Shown here: positions 5,153-11,364 of the stretch, in pieces
How the letters are laid out: every line of letters begins with the position of its first letter
Numbering within the stretch: position 1 is the first letter of the stretch
From: Dysgonamonadaceae bacterium
Lineage (GTDB): Bacteria > Bacteroidota > Bacteroidia > Bacteroidales > Azobacteroidaceae
Direction: 5' to 3'
NCBI GenBank assembly: GCA_031276105.1
Contig: JAISNS010000136.1
Span: forward strand, 1-11,364
DNA: 11,364 nucleotides
Translations under genes and position numbers: made by a program
The notes under the pieces: model-generated
The model's database searches: none
The model's input: only the letters and a program-made list of their open reading frames with translations
What the model was told of the DNA's origin: nothing

Positions 5153-7097
5153 TGAAAGGCATGGTGATGATAGAATTAGCGGCATATTTTTCGTTGAAGG
5201 CGCGGCAGGTTTCCATCGCGTGTTCGTTTCTTGCCCAAGAACGCCGGGCAACTCCTCCCATAACATCCCACAAGATAGCTGTTTGAAGGATTTCATCCAC
5301 TCGTTCGCTGCCATCCAGCACCATTCCGAAGCCGCCGTTAACGGCTTTTCCGATACCGACGCCGCCGCCGTTGTGAAGCGCAACTAAACTCATGCCGCGG
5401 GCGGCATTTCCGGCAAAACATTGTACTGCCATGTCGGCCATTACGTTGCTTCCGTCTTTGATGTTGGCGGTTTCCCGGAAAGGCGAATCCGTTCCGCTCA
5501 CATCGTGGTGGTCGCGTCCCAACATAATGGCGCCCACTTCCTTGTTGCGCACCAATTCGTTGAAACGCAAAGCGATATTCAGCCGGCCTTCTGCGTCGGA
5601 ATACAAGATTCGGGCTTGCGTTCCGACAACTAACCGGTTCTTTTCCGCGTCTCGAATCCAGTTGTAATTGTCGCGGTCTTGTCCCCGGCGATTGGGGTCG
5701 ATGCAGTCCATCGCCACCCGGTCGGTTTTTACCAAATCGTCGTGTTTTCCGCTCAGGCAAACCCAACGGAAGGGGCCGTAACCGTAATCAAACAATTCCG
5801 GCCCCATAATATCTTCTACGTAAGACGGCCAGATGAAACCGTCTTTCCCGTCGATTCCGTTTTTGGATATTTCTCTGACGCCTGCGTCGTAAATCGCTTT
5901 CAGAAAGGAATTACCATAATCGAAGAAGTAAGTTCCCCGCGCAACTAATTTTTTTATTACTTCAAAATGCCGCTGCAACGAAAGGTTGACTAAGCGGCGA
6001 AATTTCGGCCGGTTTTTTTGGAGCAAACGGGTGCGTTCCTCGAAAGAAATTCCCGCCGGACAATAGCCCCCTTCATACACCGCGTGGCAGGAAGTTTGAT
6101 CGGAAAGCAAATCAATCGACAGCGCATGAGTTTCGGCATATTCCAGTAAATCAATGATATTCCCCTGGTAAGCAATCGAATAGGGGCGTTTTTCCCGAAG
6201 CGGTTTTGCTGCGGTTTCAAAGGCTTCGACCGGATGGTTGACTACGGCTTGCACCCAGCCCTGTTTTTTCCGGGTTTCGATGCGGGAAGCATCTACTTCG
6301 GCGATAATCGCAACGGCTCCGGCTATTTCGGCCGCTTTGGGTTGTGCGCCGCTCATGCCGCCCAAGCCCGAAGAAACGAACAGTTTTCCTTTCAAATCGC
6401 TGTCGGCGGGAATCCCCAATTTCAATCTTCCGGCATTCAACAAGGTGTTAAATGTACCGTGAACAATGCCTTGCGGCCCGATATACATCCATCCGCCGGC
6501 GGTCATTTGTCCGTAATTAGCTACGCCCATTTGAGCGGCAATTTCCCAATCGGAAAGATTATCGTACATTCCCACCATCATCGAATGGGTGATAATGACC
6601 CGCGGCGACAGGGGATGCGATTTGAAAAGTCCGAGCGGATGTCCCGATTCAATCACTAACGTTTGTTCGCGCGTCAGTAATTGCAGGTATTGTTTGATAA
6701 GCCGGTATTGCATCCAGTTTTGGCAGACTTGTCCGGTTTCTCCGTAAGTAACTAATTCGTAAGGATAAAGGGCAATATCGAAACACAGGTTGTTGTCGAT
6801 CATCACCTGAAAAGCTTTGCCTTCGATGCATTTGCCTTCGTATTCGTCTATGGGCTTGGGTTTAATGTCGCCCGGAGGACGGTAACGATAGCCGTAAATT
6901 CGCCCGCGGGTATGCAGTTCTTCTTCCCATTCGGGCGCTAATGGCTCATGCAATTCCGGCGGAACGTAGCGCAAAGCATTTTTCAGGGCAATATCCGCCT
7001 GGGATTTATTCAGGCGAAATCCCCGGTTGGGAGCGCGGCGAATTCCTTCTACAAACGAGGGATAATCCGGTAATTGATTGTTTAATCCGATGGTCAT
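5136..7097 (-). CDS. hutU: Urocanate hydratase (urocanase), long type
   Basis: This NAD+-dependent cytoplasmic enzyme adds water to urocanate to form 4-imidazolone-5-propionate, the second step of histidine degradation. I chose the ATG at 7097, giving 653 residues; the longer open frame would run into the preceding gene. Motifs include YGQMTAGGWMYIGPQG (195-210), the glycine-rich VSSGLGGMSGAQPKAAEIAG (241-260), SDQTSCHAVYEGGYCPAG (332-349), FDYGYGPFRWVCLSG (436-450) and SRDHHDVSGTDSPFRE-like GRDHHDVSGTDSPFRE (527-542). The length and wording resemble vertebrate UROC1 and Bacteroidetes enzymes, not the roughly 555-residue form. At the position of the PROSITE urocanase signature FQGLPARICW this protein reads VVGTQARILY (490-499), so the signature Cys is Leu498. 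I believe this is normal for the long type. The start is 11 bp after the VIT/VWA gene, implying co-transcription. The C-terminal residues ITHNS and the stop come from heptad-repeat DNA. Confidence 0.95.
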   Translation of the reverse strand: MTIGLNNQLPDYPSFVEGIRRAPNRGFRLNKSQADIALKNALRYVPPELHEPLAPEWEEELHTRGRIYGYRYRPPGDIKPKPIDEYEGKCIEGKAFQVMIDNNLCFDIALYPYELVTYGETGQVCQNWMQYRLIKQYLQLLTREQTLVIESGHPLGLFKSHPLSPRVIITHSMMVGMYDNLSDWEIAAQMGVANYGQMTAGGWMYIGPQGIVHGTFNTLLNAGRLKLGIPADSDLKGKLFVSSGLGGMSGAQPKAAEIAGAVAIIAEVDASRIETRKKQGWVQAVVNHPVEAFETAAKPLREKRPYSIAYQGNIIDLLEYAETHALSIDLLSDQTSCHAVYEGGYCPAGISFEERTRLLQKNRPKFRRLVNLSLQRHFEVIKKLVARGTYFFDYGNSFLKAIYDAGVREISKNGIDGKDGFIWPSYVEDIMGPELFDYGYGPFRWVCLSGKHDDLVKTDRVAMDCIDPNRRGQDRDNYNWIRDAEKNRLVVGTQARILYSDAEGRLNIALRFNELVRNKEVGAIMLGRDHHDVSGTDSPFRETANIKDGSNVMADMAVQCFAGNAARGMSLVALHNGGGVGIGKAVNGGFGMVLDGSERVDEILQTAILWDVMGGVARRSWARNEHAMETCRAFNEKYAANSIITMPFITHNS

Positions 7098-7108
7098 TGC
7101 TTGTGGTT

Positions 7109-10100
7109 TTAAAATTGAAACTCCGCTACTTTCGATAATCCGCCGGAAGATTGCTTGTTTTCTCTCGACAACTGCACGCAAACAACTTGACGCTCTTCTT
7201 TTTCTCCGGAATAGTTGGTGAATATTTCCACCATGATGGTGGACGGGCCTTCGAGTTTTACCTGCGAATCGCCGTAATAATTCACAAACACTTCATACTT
7301 TCCCGGAACCGCTTTTTTAAGCATAAACTGTTCGGGGCCATAACCCTGCGTAATATCCCGGCTGATGCGGCCACCCATAGACGTTTCGCGGTTGCTGTAA
7401 AAGCAAGTTTCACCGTGCGGGTCTTTCACGTGCAAATCAATATCGGTGTGATTCATATTCCAGTTAATCACGACGCGGATATCGACCGGCATCGCATGTC
7501 TCAGTTTTTTGTTGATAGCGGATACATTCAGGTTCGGGTTTTTAGCGATCAGGCGGTTTATTTCCGTTACGATTACTTCTTCAATGCCGGCGCTTTGCTG
7601 ATTGATGTTTTGGGCATACGATTGTGTAATAACGGCGTACAAACTGTCGAGCGCTTCCTGATAGCGTTCGTTGTCGGCCAACGCAAGCGCGTAATCGCGA
7701 TAACTCTGCGGTTCCATCGGTCGCCATTGGATTACTTTCCGGCAGATGTACAATTCGAGCGGATAAGCCTTGTATTCTTTCAAACGGTAGCCCAACAGCC
7801 GGTAAAGCGAGGCGTTTTCCAATTCGATGTCGGTAATGGAAGTCAGTATGCGGATGGCCTTTTCGCGGTCGTTCCGTTTGAAAAACCAGTCGGCCATATC
7901 GAAATAATAAGTCGGCGTATGGAGATAATTCGCCCGCAATTTCAAGTAGATTTCATAATCCGCTTCTACTTTTCCGGTTAATTGTTGGAAGTAGTCATTG
8001 TCCTGTTTGGGCGGAATTATCCGCATAACGGCTTGTGAGCGTTCCGAAACATCCATTCCGGCAAGTTTTCTTTCTTGAAACACCGATGGCGGGGGAGAGT
8101 TATCCTCTCGCACCACTACCCGATGTTCTTCCAAATCGACAATATCTACACCCTCTGAAACAGTAGCTGCCACAGAAGCAACACTTACTATCTGACTTTC
8201 CTCTAATTCTTGTTGATTCCGCATCCGATCGGCTCCGTCCGGTTTTGGGAATTTGGGTTTTATCCCCTTAAAGTCTTTCTTCCACCATTGTTGCAAATTT
8301 TCGGAAGATGCTGTGGCGGCATTGAGAAAATCCTGTTGCCGGCGAAGGGTTGATTCGGACTGTTCTTTTTTCCGGCGGAAATATTCCGCTTGCAATTCCG
8401 CCGGCGGCACAATATTGTAGGTGATATAATCTTGCAGCGTTTCCAGAACGATCAGCGAAGTATTGCGGGTAACGATGCCGAATTGCTGTCCGAGCGCCGT
8501 CAGTTCCTCTTTGTTTTGTTCATAGCGCATATCCAGTTCGTTGATTTTTTTCTGCGCCCAAATGCGATAGATATTTCCCTGTTTCATTGCCTCTTTCGTT
8601 TTCAGGCTGACGGTCATGCGTTTTTCCGTTCGATTGCCGTAACCGAAAAGGAGAGTGAGGTCGGTCTGTTCCCCTTCCATGATGCCGGCCACAGAAAAAT
8701 AACCCTGCACCGGCGTTGAAACCGACGGATAGACTTCTCTCAGGCGGTCGTTATTTTCTATTCCCAGAAAATGAAGCGTTTCGTACAGCAATTCCGTTTT
8801 CAAACCCTCCGGCGACAAGGCGTTCAGGTTAACAAATTTCCCTTTGGTTTGTGCGGCAATCCATTTCAATGAACTGTAATCGGCTTTGGCAGAAGACACG
8901 AAGCAATGAACCGGATGATGAACAAAGTCGGGTGAAGCGGCGATAAAATCGGCGTCGCTCAGCGTTGACAGTCCGTCGGAAAAGAATAAAAATTCGTCGG
9001 AAACGAGCGAATTAAAGCGGATTGCGCTGAAATCGGATCCGCCATCGTAAACGACCGATTCGAGCGCTTTGCGCAGCGCGTCCCATCGACCGTTTTTGAT
9101 TTGAAACGTTTCCGCTTTCACCAACCGGTTATTCAGCAAATAGAGCGAAATCGTCAGGTCTTTTTTCTCCCGGATAATCATATCCAGCGCTTCCAGATCT
9201 TTATTGATATTGCGTTGCGCGCCGCTCAGGGAAGCATCCCAAATAATTCCCAACTGTTTGCCCCACTGTTTTTTGCGGGTAGCGGCCTTGGGCAGGCAAG
9301 AAGCGATAAAATAGTAACTTCCCGAAGCGGGCTGAATCCACGCCTGCGGGATGTCGGCGGGAACCGGTAGAGAGAAGACCAGCGAGCGGTCGGCTTGGTA
9401 ATTTTTCCGGTTAAAGCGGGCGACAAAATTTTCGCCTTGTTCGTCGAACAGCAATTCTTCGGCGAGTTTTCCTTCGATTCGGGGTTTTTCGCGGCTTTTC
9501 CATACGGTTGCTTTCAACGAAAAGTTTTCGATAGCTTCCTTATAATCCATCGGCAGGCGGTAGTAGAGCAAACGCTTTTCGACAGACAATTCTTCTTCGT
9601 AACCAATAGAAACCGTTCGCGTTCCATTGGCCGGAACCGGATAAATACGTGTCCGAAAATTGTTGCCTTCCACTCTTTCGAGCAATCCGGGATCGACGCG
9701 GCGATGTTCTATTTCTTCAAAAACCTGCGTGGCTTTGGCTTTCTCAACGGGTACCGCTGCGCGCATCTTTCCGTTGATATCCAAAGCATAAGAACTAACG
9801 GTTACGCCTTCGGGCAACGGGAAAAGCAATTCGCCTTCAAGAATTTTAGAGGTGCGGTTTTTGAATGTCATCGTAAATTGGGTAGAAGCGATGTTGCCGC
9901 TCACCTCCACCTGAATATCCAACGATTGTAGATAAACGTCGGTACTGTCTCCATTTCCTTTGATTTTCAATACGGGCAATTCCGGTTTCGGCAATCGGGT
10001 TTCGGATAAGGCCGTTTCTTCCGGACTTTGCGTCTTTGCGCTGATTGCGTTCGTTAAAACCCAAGCGGCAATCAGCAGGATTGTTACACTCAACAAAAGA

Positions 10101-10126
10101 GTAGCAGCGAAATAGAAATTTTTCAT
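7109..10126 (-). CDS. VIT domain / VWA-like / TPR-like / DUF2135 envelope protein, role unknown
   Basis: The protein has 1005 residues. Residues 7-29 form one hydrophobic segment after MKNF; this may be a membrane anchor or a signal peptide cut after AISA. There is no lipobox Cys. A VIT domain follows (about 60-185: SLDIQVEVSGNIASTQFTMTFKN, FEEIEHRRVDPGLLERVEGNNF). A VWA-like fold spans about 290-440 with an apparent MIDAS motif DASLS (297-301) and FFSDGLST (381-388). A conserved block, GIVTRNTSLIVLETLQDYITYNI, lies at 550-572. Residues 575-710 are a charged, low-complexity linker. TPR-like helices cover about 735-835. A DUF2135 domain (about 885-955: INWNMNHTDIDLHVKDPHGETCFY) ends the protein. 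This architecture is known in Bacteroidetes but not characterised; a metal-dependent protein-binding or envelope-stress role is a guess. It stands 11 bp before hutU with a promoter just upstream, so it appears to be the first gene of the hut operon. Confidence 0.88.
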   Translation of the reverse strand: MKNFYFAATLLLSVTILLIAAWVLTNAISAKTQSPEETALSETRLPKPELPVLKIKGNGDSTDVYLQSLDIQVEVSGNIASTQFTMTFKNRTSKILEGELLFPLPEGVTVSSYALDINGKMRAAVPVEKAKATQVFEEIEHRRVDPGLLERVEGNNFRTRIYPVPANGTRTVSIGYEEELSVEKRLLYYRLPMDYKEAIENFSLKATVWKSREKPRIEGKLAEELLFDEQGENFVARFNRKNYQADRSLVFSLPVPADIPQAWIQPASGSYYFIASCLPKAATRKKQWGKQLGIIWDASLSGAQRNINKDLEALDMIIREKKDLTISLYLLNNRLVKAETFQIKNGRWDALRKALESVVYDGGSDFSAIRFNSLVSDEFLFFSDGLSTLSDADFIAASPDFVHHPVHCFVSSAKADYSSLKWIAAQTKGKFVNLNALSPEGLKTELLYETLHFLGIENNDRLREVYPSVSTPVQGYFSVAGIMEGEQTDLTLLFGYGNRTEKRMTVSLKTKEAMKQGNIYRIWAQKKINELDMRYEQNKEELTALGQQFGIVTRNTSLIVLETLQDYITYNIVPPAELQAEYFRRKKEQSESTLRRQQDFLNAATASSENLQQWWKKDFKGIKPKFPKPDGADRMRNQQELEESQIVSVASVAATVSEGVDIVDLEEHRVVVREDNSPPPSVFQERKLAGMDVSERSQAVMRIIPPKQDNDYFQQLTGKVEADYEIYLKLRANYLHTPTYYFDMADWFFKRNDREKAIRILTSITDIELENASLYRLLGYRLKEYKAYPLELYICRKVIQWRPMEPQSYRDYALALADNERYQEALDSLYAVITQSYAQNINQQSAGIEEVIVTEINRLIAKNPNLNVSAINKKLRHAMPVDIRVVINWNMNHTDIDLHVKDPHGETCFYSNRETSMGGRISRDITQGYGPEQFMLKKAVPGKYEVFVNYYGDSQVKLEGPSTIMVEIFTNYSGEKEERQVVCVQLSRENKQSSGGLSKVAEFQF

Positions 10127-10154
10127 GGCACTGTTTTTTTCAGTTTACAGGACA

Positions 10155-10162
10155 CAAATGTA
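10155..10162 (-). promoter_or_regulatory. Bacteroidetes-type -7 element before the VIT/VWA gene and hut operon
   Basis: On the minus strand this reads TACATTTG, an exact fit to TAnnTTTG, 28 bases before the ATG at 10126. Transcription would start near 10148-10150, leaving a leader of about 22-24 nt. No clear -33 TTTG is found at the usual spacing, so the promoter may be weak or activator-dependent. The element overlaps the palindrome ATGTACAT. Since the following genes have gaps of 11 bp, 26 bp and an overlap, this is the best candidate promoter for the whole hut block. Confidence 0.6.
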
Positions 10163-10193
10163 CATGAAATTTTCGAGATAGACGTGTTTTTAG

Positions 10194-10209
10194 TTATGAG
10201 TTGCACGAT
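10194..10209 (-). repeat. Repeat site D: 16-bp inverted copy of part of site B
   Basis: ATCGTGCAACTCATAA on the minus strand here is identical to the plus-strand sequence at 2970-2985, where the palindrome array meets site B. It lies directly after the DUF1848 stop codon and upstream of the VIT/VWA promoter. The two copies are inverted relative to each other and bracket the VIT/VWA-hutU-ftcD-hutI segment. Only one heptad (TAACTCA-like) is recognisable beside it. Confidence 0.6.
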
Positions 10210-11241
10210 TCAATGAAGCGGATTTTCTGTTAGAAAACTTTTTTGAACCCGTTCTTTAGATGTGTTTGCATAACAATATACACAAAGATGCGGGCAAGTG
10301 TTGTACATGCCAATATCTTTGCTTATCATGCAGCCGCAAATTTTTCGTTGTCCTTTGTCTTTCAAATTGGTCTGTTTAGATGGAAGTTCATTTGCGAACA
10401 GAGCGTTTTTACCGGGTAATTTTCCATACGATAAATAATACGCTAAATCGTTGTCATCCGGGAAAATTCGTTTCATTAACTCGCCGTCGATACAACGGTT
10501 ATGTTCAATACCGTATTTACTCAAGTCAATTTGTTCGGCGCAAGTTGCCAGCGAGATGTTCCATCCTTCCGAGTTCCAGCGGTCGCGGATTTTGGCAAGT
10601 CCTTCGGCAATTTCCGTCATCTGCGTTTCGGTCAATTCGGCGTTTACTATGTTTTCCTTTGAAAACGACGATGTTTCTTTCACCAGATTGTATTGCACTT
10701 TGCGATAGGTTTTAATGTCAATAAAACTGAATACTAATTTATCGGTATATCCTTTCAAACGATTGCCTACAGTCCCTATTTTTTTCAGTAAATCGCGCGG
10801 CGCGACCTGCGGCGCGACTATCAACGGGTCGAAACGCCAGATTACTTTTTCTTTTCCAATCAATTCTGATAAGGTCTTGAACGTTTCTACCCGCTCATCT
10901 AAGGACGGAACATTCGGCTCGAAACGTTCCCGTTCGTAATCGTTCAAAGTAAACTGAAAATAGTAATGAATACCTCTGTCGTCCAATTCTTTCAGAAACG
11001 GAATCAACGGTTTGGGATTCTTTGTCCAGAAAACGACGACTCTTGTGTTCTGAAACGAAACATTCATCGGCTTCCGATTAAACGGATTATACCAAACGAC
11101 GTATCCCGCCCTCAACCTGTCGATAAACCACTGCGCATGAAACGCCGGAATATCCGTCGAACGGCTGGCTGATATGATTACCGGGGCATGGGCTTCAAGC
11201 GTTTCTCCGGTGAGGGTTGTTATTTGGAGTTTATTGGACAT
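10210..11241 (-). CDS. DUF1848 family protein with C-terminal cysteine (Fe-S-like) cluster
   Basis: I recognise the DUF1848 family, whose biochemical function is unknown to me. I start it at the ATG at 11241 (343 residues); an upstream in-frame TTG at 11247 would add two residues. N-terminal motifs are ISASRSTDIPAFH (23-35) and VVVFWTKNPKPL (68-79), followed by IWRFDPLIV (134-142). The C-terminal part has CGC (302-304) and CPHLCVYCYAN (316-326). The spacing Cys316, Cys320, Cys323 is C-x3-C-x2-C, the [4Fe-4S] motif of radical SAM enzymes. In canonical radical SAM proteins it is near the N-terminus, so the protein looks like a permuted relative; this resemblance is noted for the family. A redox or SAM-dependent role is inference. 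It is on the same strand as the VIT/VWA gene with an 83-bp gap containing that gene's promoter, so it is probably a separate transcription unit. Confidence 0.85.
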   Translation of the reverse strand: MSNKLQITTLTGETLEAHAPVIISASRSTDIPAFHAQWFIDRLRAGYVVWYNPFNRKPMNVSFQNTRVVVFWTKNPKPLIPFLKELDDRGIHYYFQFTLNDYERERFEPNVPSLDERVETFKTLSELIGKEKVIWRFDPLIVAPQVAPRDLLKKIGTVGNRLKGYTDKLVFSFIDIKTYRKVQYNLVKETSSFSKENIVNAELTETQMTEIAEGLAKIRDRWNSEGWNISLATCAEQIDLSKYGIEHNRCIDGELMKRIFPDDNDLAYYLSYGKLPGKNALFANELPSKQTNLKDKGQRKICGCMISKDIGMYNTCPHLCVYCYANTSKERVQKSFLTENPLH

Positions 11242-11244
11242 GGG

Positions 11245-11252
11245 CAAACATA
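11245..11252 (-). promoter_or_regulatory. Possible -7 element abutting the DUF1848 start
   Basis: On the minus strand this reads TATGTTTG, fitting TAnnTTTG, and ends only 3 bases before the ATG at 11241. If used, the transcript would be leaderless or start inside the gene. No -33 TTTG or TTG is visible at the usual spacing. A weaker match, TACTTTTT, lies further upstream and would give a normal leader. Treat as a candidate only. Confidence 0.3.
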
Positions 11253-11312
11253 GGAACTTTAATTGGGATATTTATCTTCGGTAGTGATGTAAAAAGTATG
11301 CTGGTATAAATA

Positions 11313-11344
11313 TTTGGCAATTAGGGTAAATAGGTGTAATTTTG
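11313..11344 (+). promoter_or_regulatory. Near-consensus Bacteroidetes promoter pointing rightward
   Basis: TTTG (11313-11316), a 20-base spacer and TAATTTTG (11337-11344) fit the Bacteroidetes consensus TTTG-N(19-21)-TAnnTTTG at every fixed base. It is the most complete promoter in the window. It points off the right end, away from the DUF1848 gene, so the 11242-11348 gap appears to be a divergent promoter region. The first ATG downstream is at 11349, only 5 bases after the -7 element. Confidence 0.6.
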
Positions 11345-11348
11345 TAAA

Positions 11349-11364
11349 ATGAAAATAACAATCA
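11349..11364 (+). CDS. Possible start of a divergent gene, cut by the window edge
   Basis: The ATG at 11349 opens a frame reading MKITI to the end of the window. It lies just after a near-consensus promoter, which is the only support. With the start so close to the -7 element, the mRNA would be leaderless or nearly so, or the real start lies further downstream outside the window. No product can be named from five codons. Confidence 0.3.

Noticed and set aside
7098..7181. N-terminal extension of HutU starting at 7181
   Set aside because: It overlaps the end of the VIT/VWA gene, and its residues look like an out-of-frame reading of that gene. The ATG at 7097 fits the family start.
7151..7981. 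Long plus-strand open frame (276 codons) opposite the VIT/VWA gene, and similar frames opposite hutI, ftcD and hutU
   Set aside because: They are mirror-image frames of well-supported genes, rich in Phe, Arg and His, with no recognisable domain.
8080..8220. Possible foreign insert in the VIT/VWA gene encoding the Ser/Val/Glu-rich linker (residues about 640-680)
   Set aside because: Composition differs slightly, but low-complexity linkers commonly do this. The frame is intact and no repeat or boundary marks an insertion.

Overview
The window looks like a chromosomal segment from a member of the Bacteroidetes, probably order Bacteroidales. Three things support this. The urocanate hydratase is the long type shared by Bacteroidetes and vertebrates. 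The branching enzyme is of the eukaryote-like GH13_8 type. The recognisable promoters carry the Bacteroidetes -7 element TAnnTTTG, and starts lack Shine-Dalgarno sequences. No gene-free stretch exceeds 300 bases. I saw no tRNA, rRNA, CRISPR array, insertion sequence or phage gene.

Left edge (1-2171, plus strand): a small SRP 4.5S RNA gene with its -7 element and a terminator-like U tract is followed closely by glgB (1,4-alpha-glucan branching enzyme, glycogen synthesis). glgB converges on the next gene with only 15 bases between the two stop codons.

Centre (2187-10162, minus strand): an apparent operon is transcribed right to left: VIT/VWA/TPR-like/DUF2135 envelope protein, then hutU, ftcD, hutI and fchA. 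Spacings are 11 bp, 26 bp, a 4-bp ATGA overlap, and 167 bp. The four metabolic enzymes take urocanate to imidazolonepropionate (HutU), to N-formiminoglutamate (HutI), then transfer the formimino group to tetrahydrofolate (FtcD) and release ammonia to give methenyl-tetrahydrofolate (FchA). Histidine ammonia-lyase (hutH), which would make the urocanate, is not in the window. The only convincing promoter for the block lies before the VIT/VWA gene, so that protein of unknown role appears to lead the histidine-degradation operon.

The 167-bp hutI-fchA gap is full of repeats: a tandem array of 23-bp palindromic units flanked by 7-bp-period TAATTCA repeats. The same heptads recur between hutU and ftcD, and a related 16-bp sequence lies before the VIT/VWA gene. 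The hutU and hutI stop codons both fall inside heptads.

Right edge (10210-11364): a minus-strand DUF1848 protein with a C-terminal CxxxCxxC cluster. At the extreme end, a near-consensus promoter points rightward into what may be the first codons of a divergent gene.

Most of the content is ordinary metabolism. The less familiar items are the repeat family, the VIT/VWA-hut linkage and a divergent SRP RNA apical loop. I see no clear new defence or mobile system.
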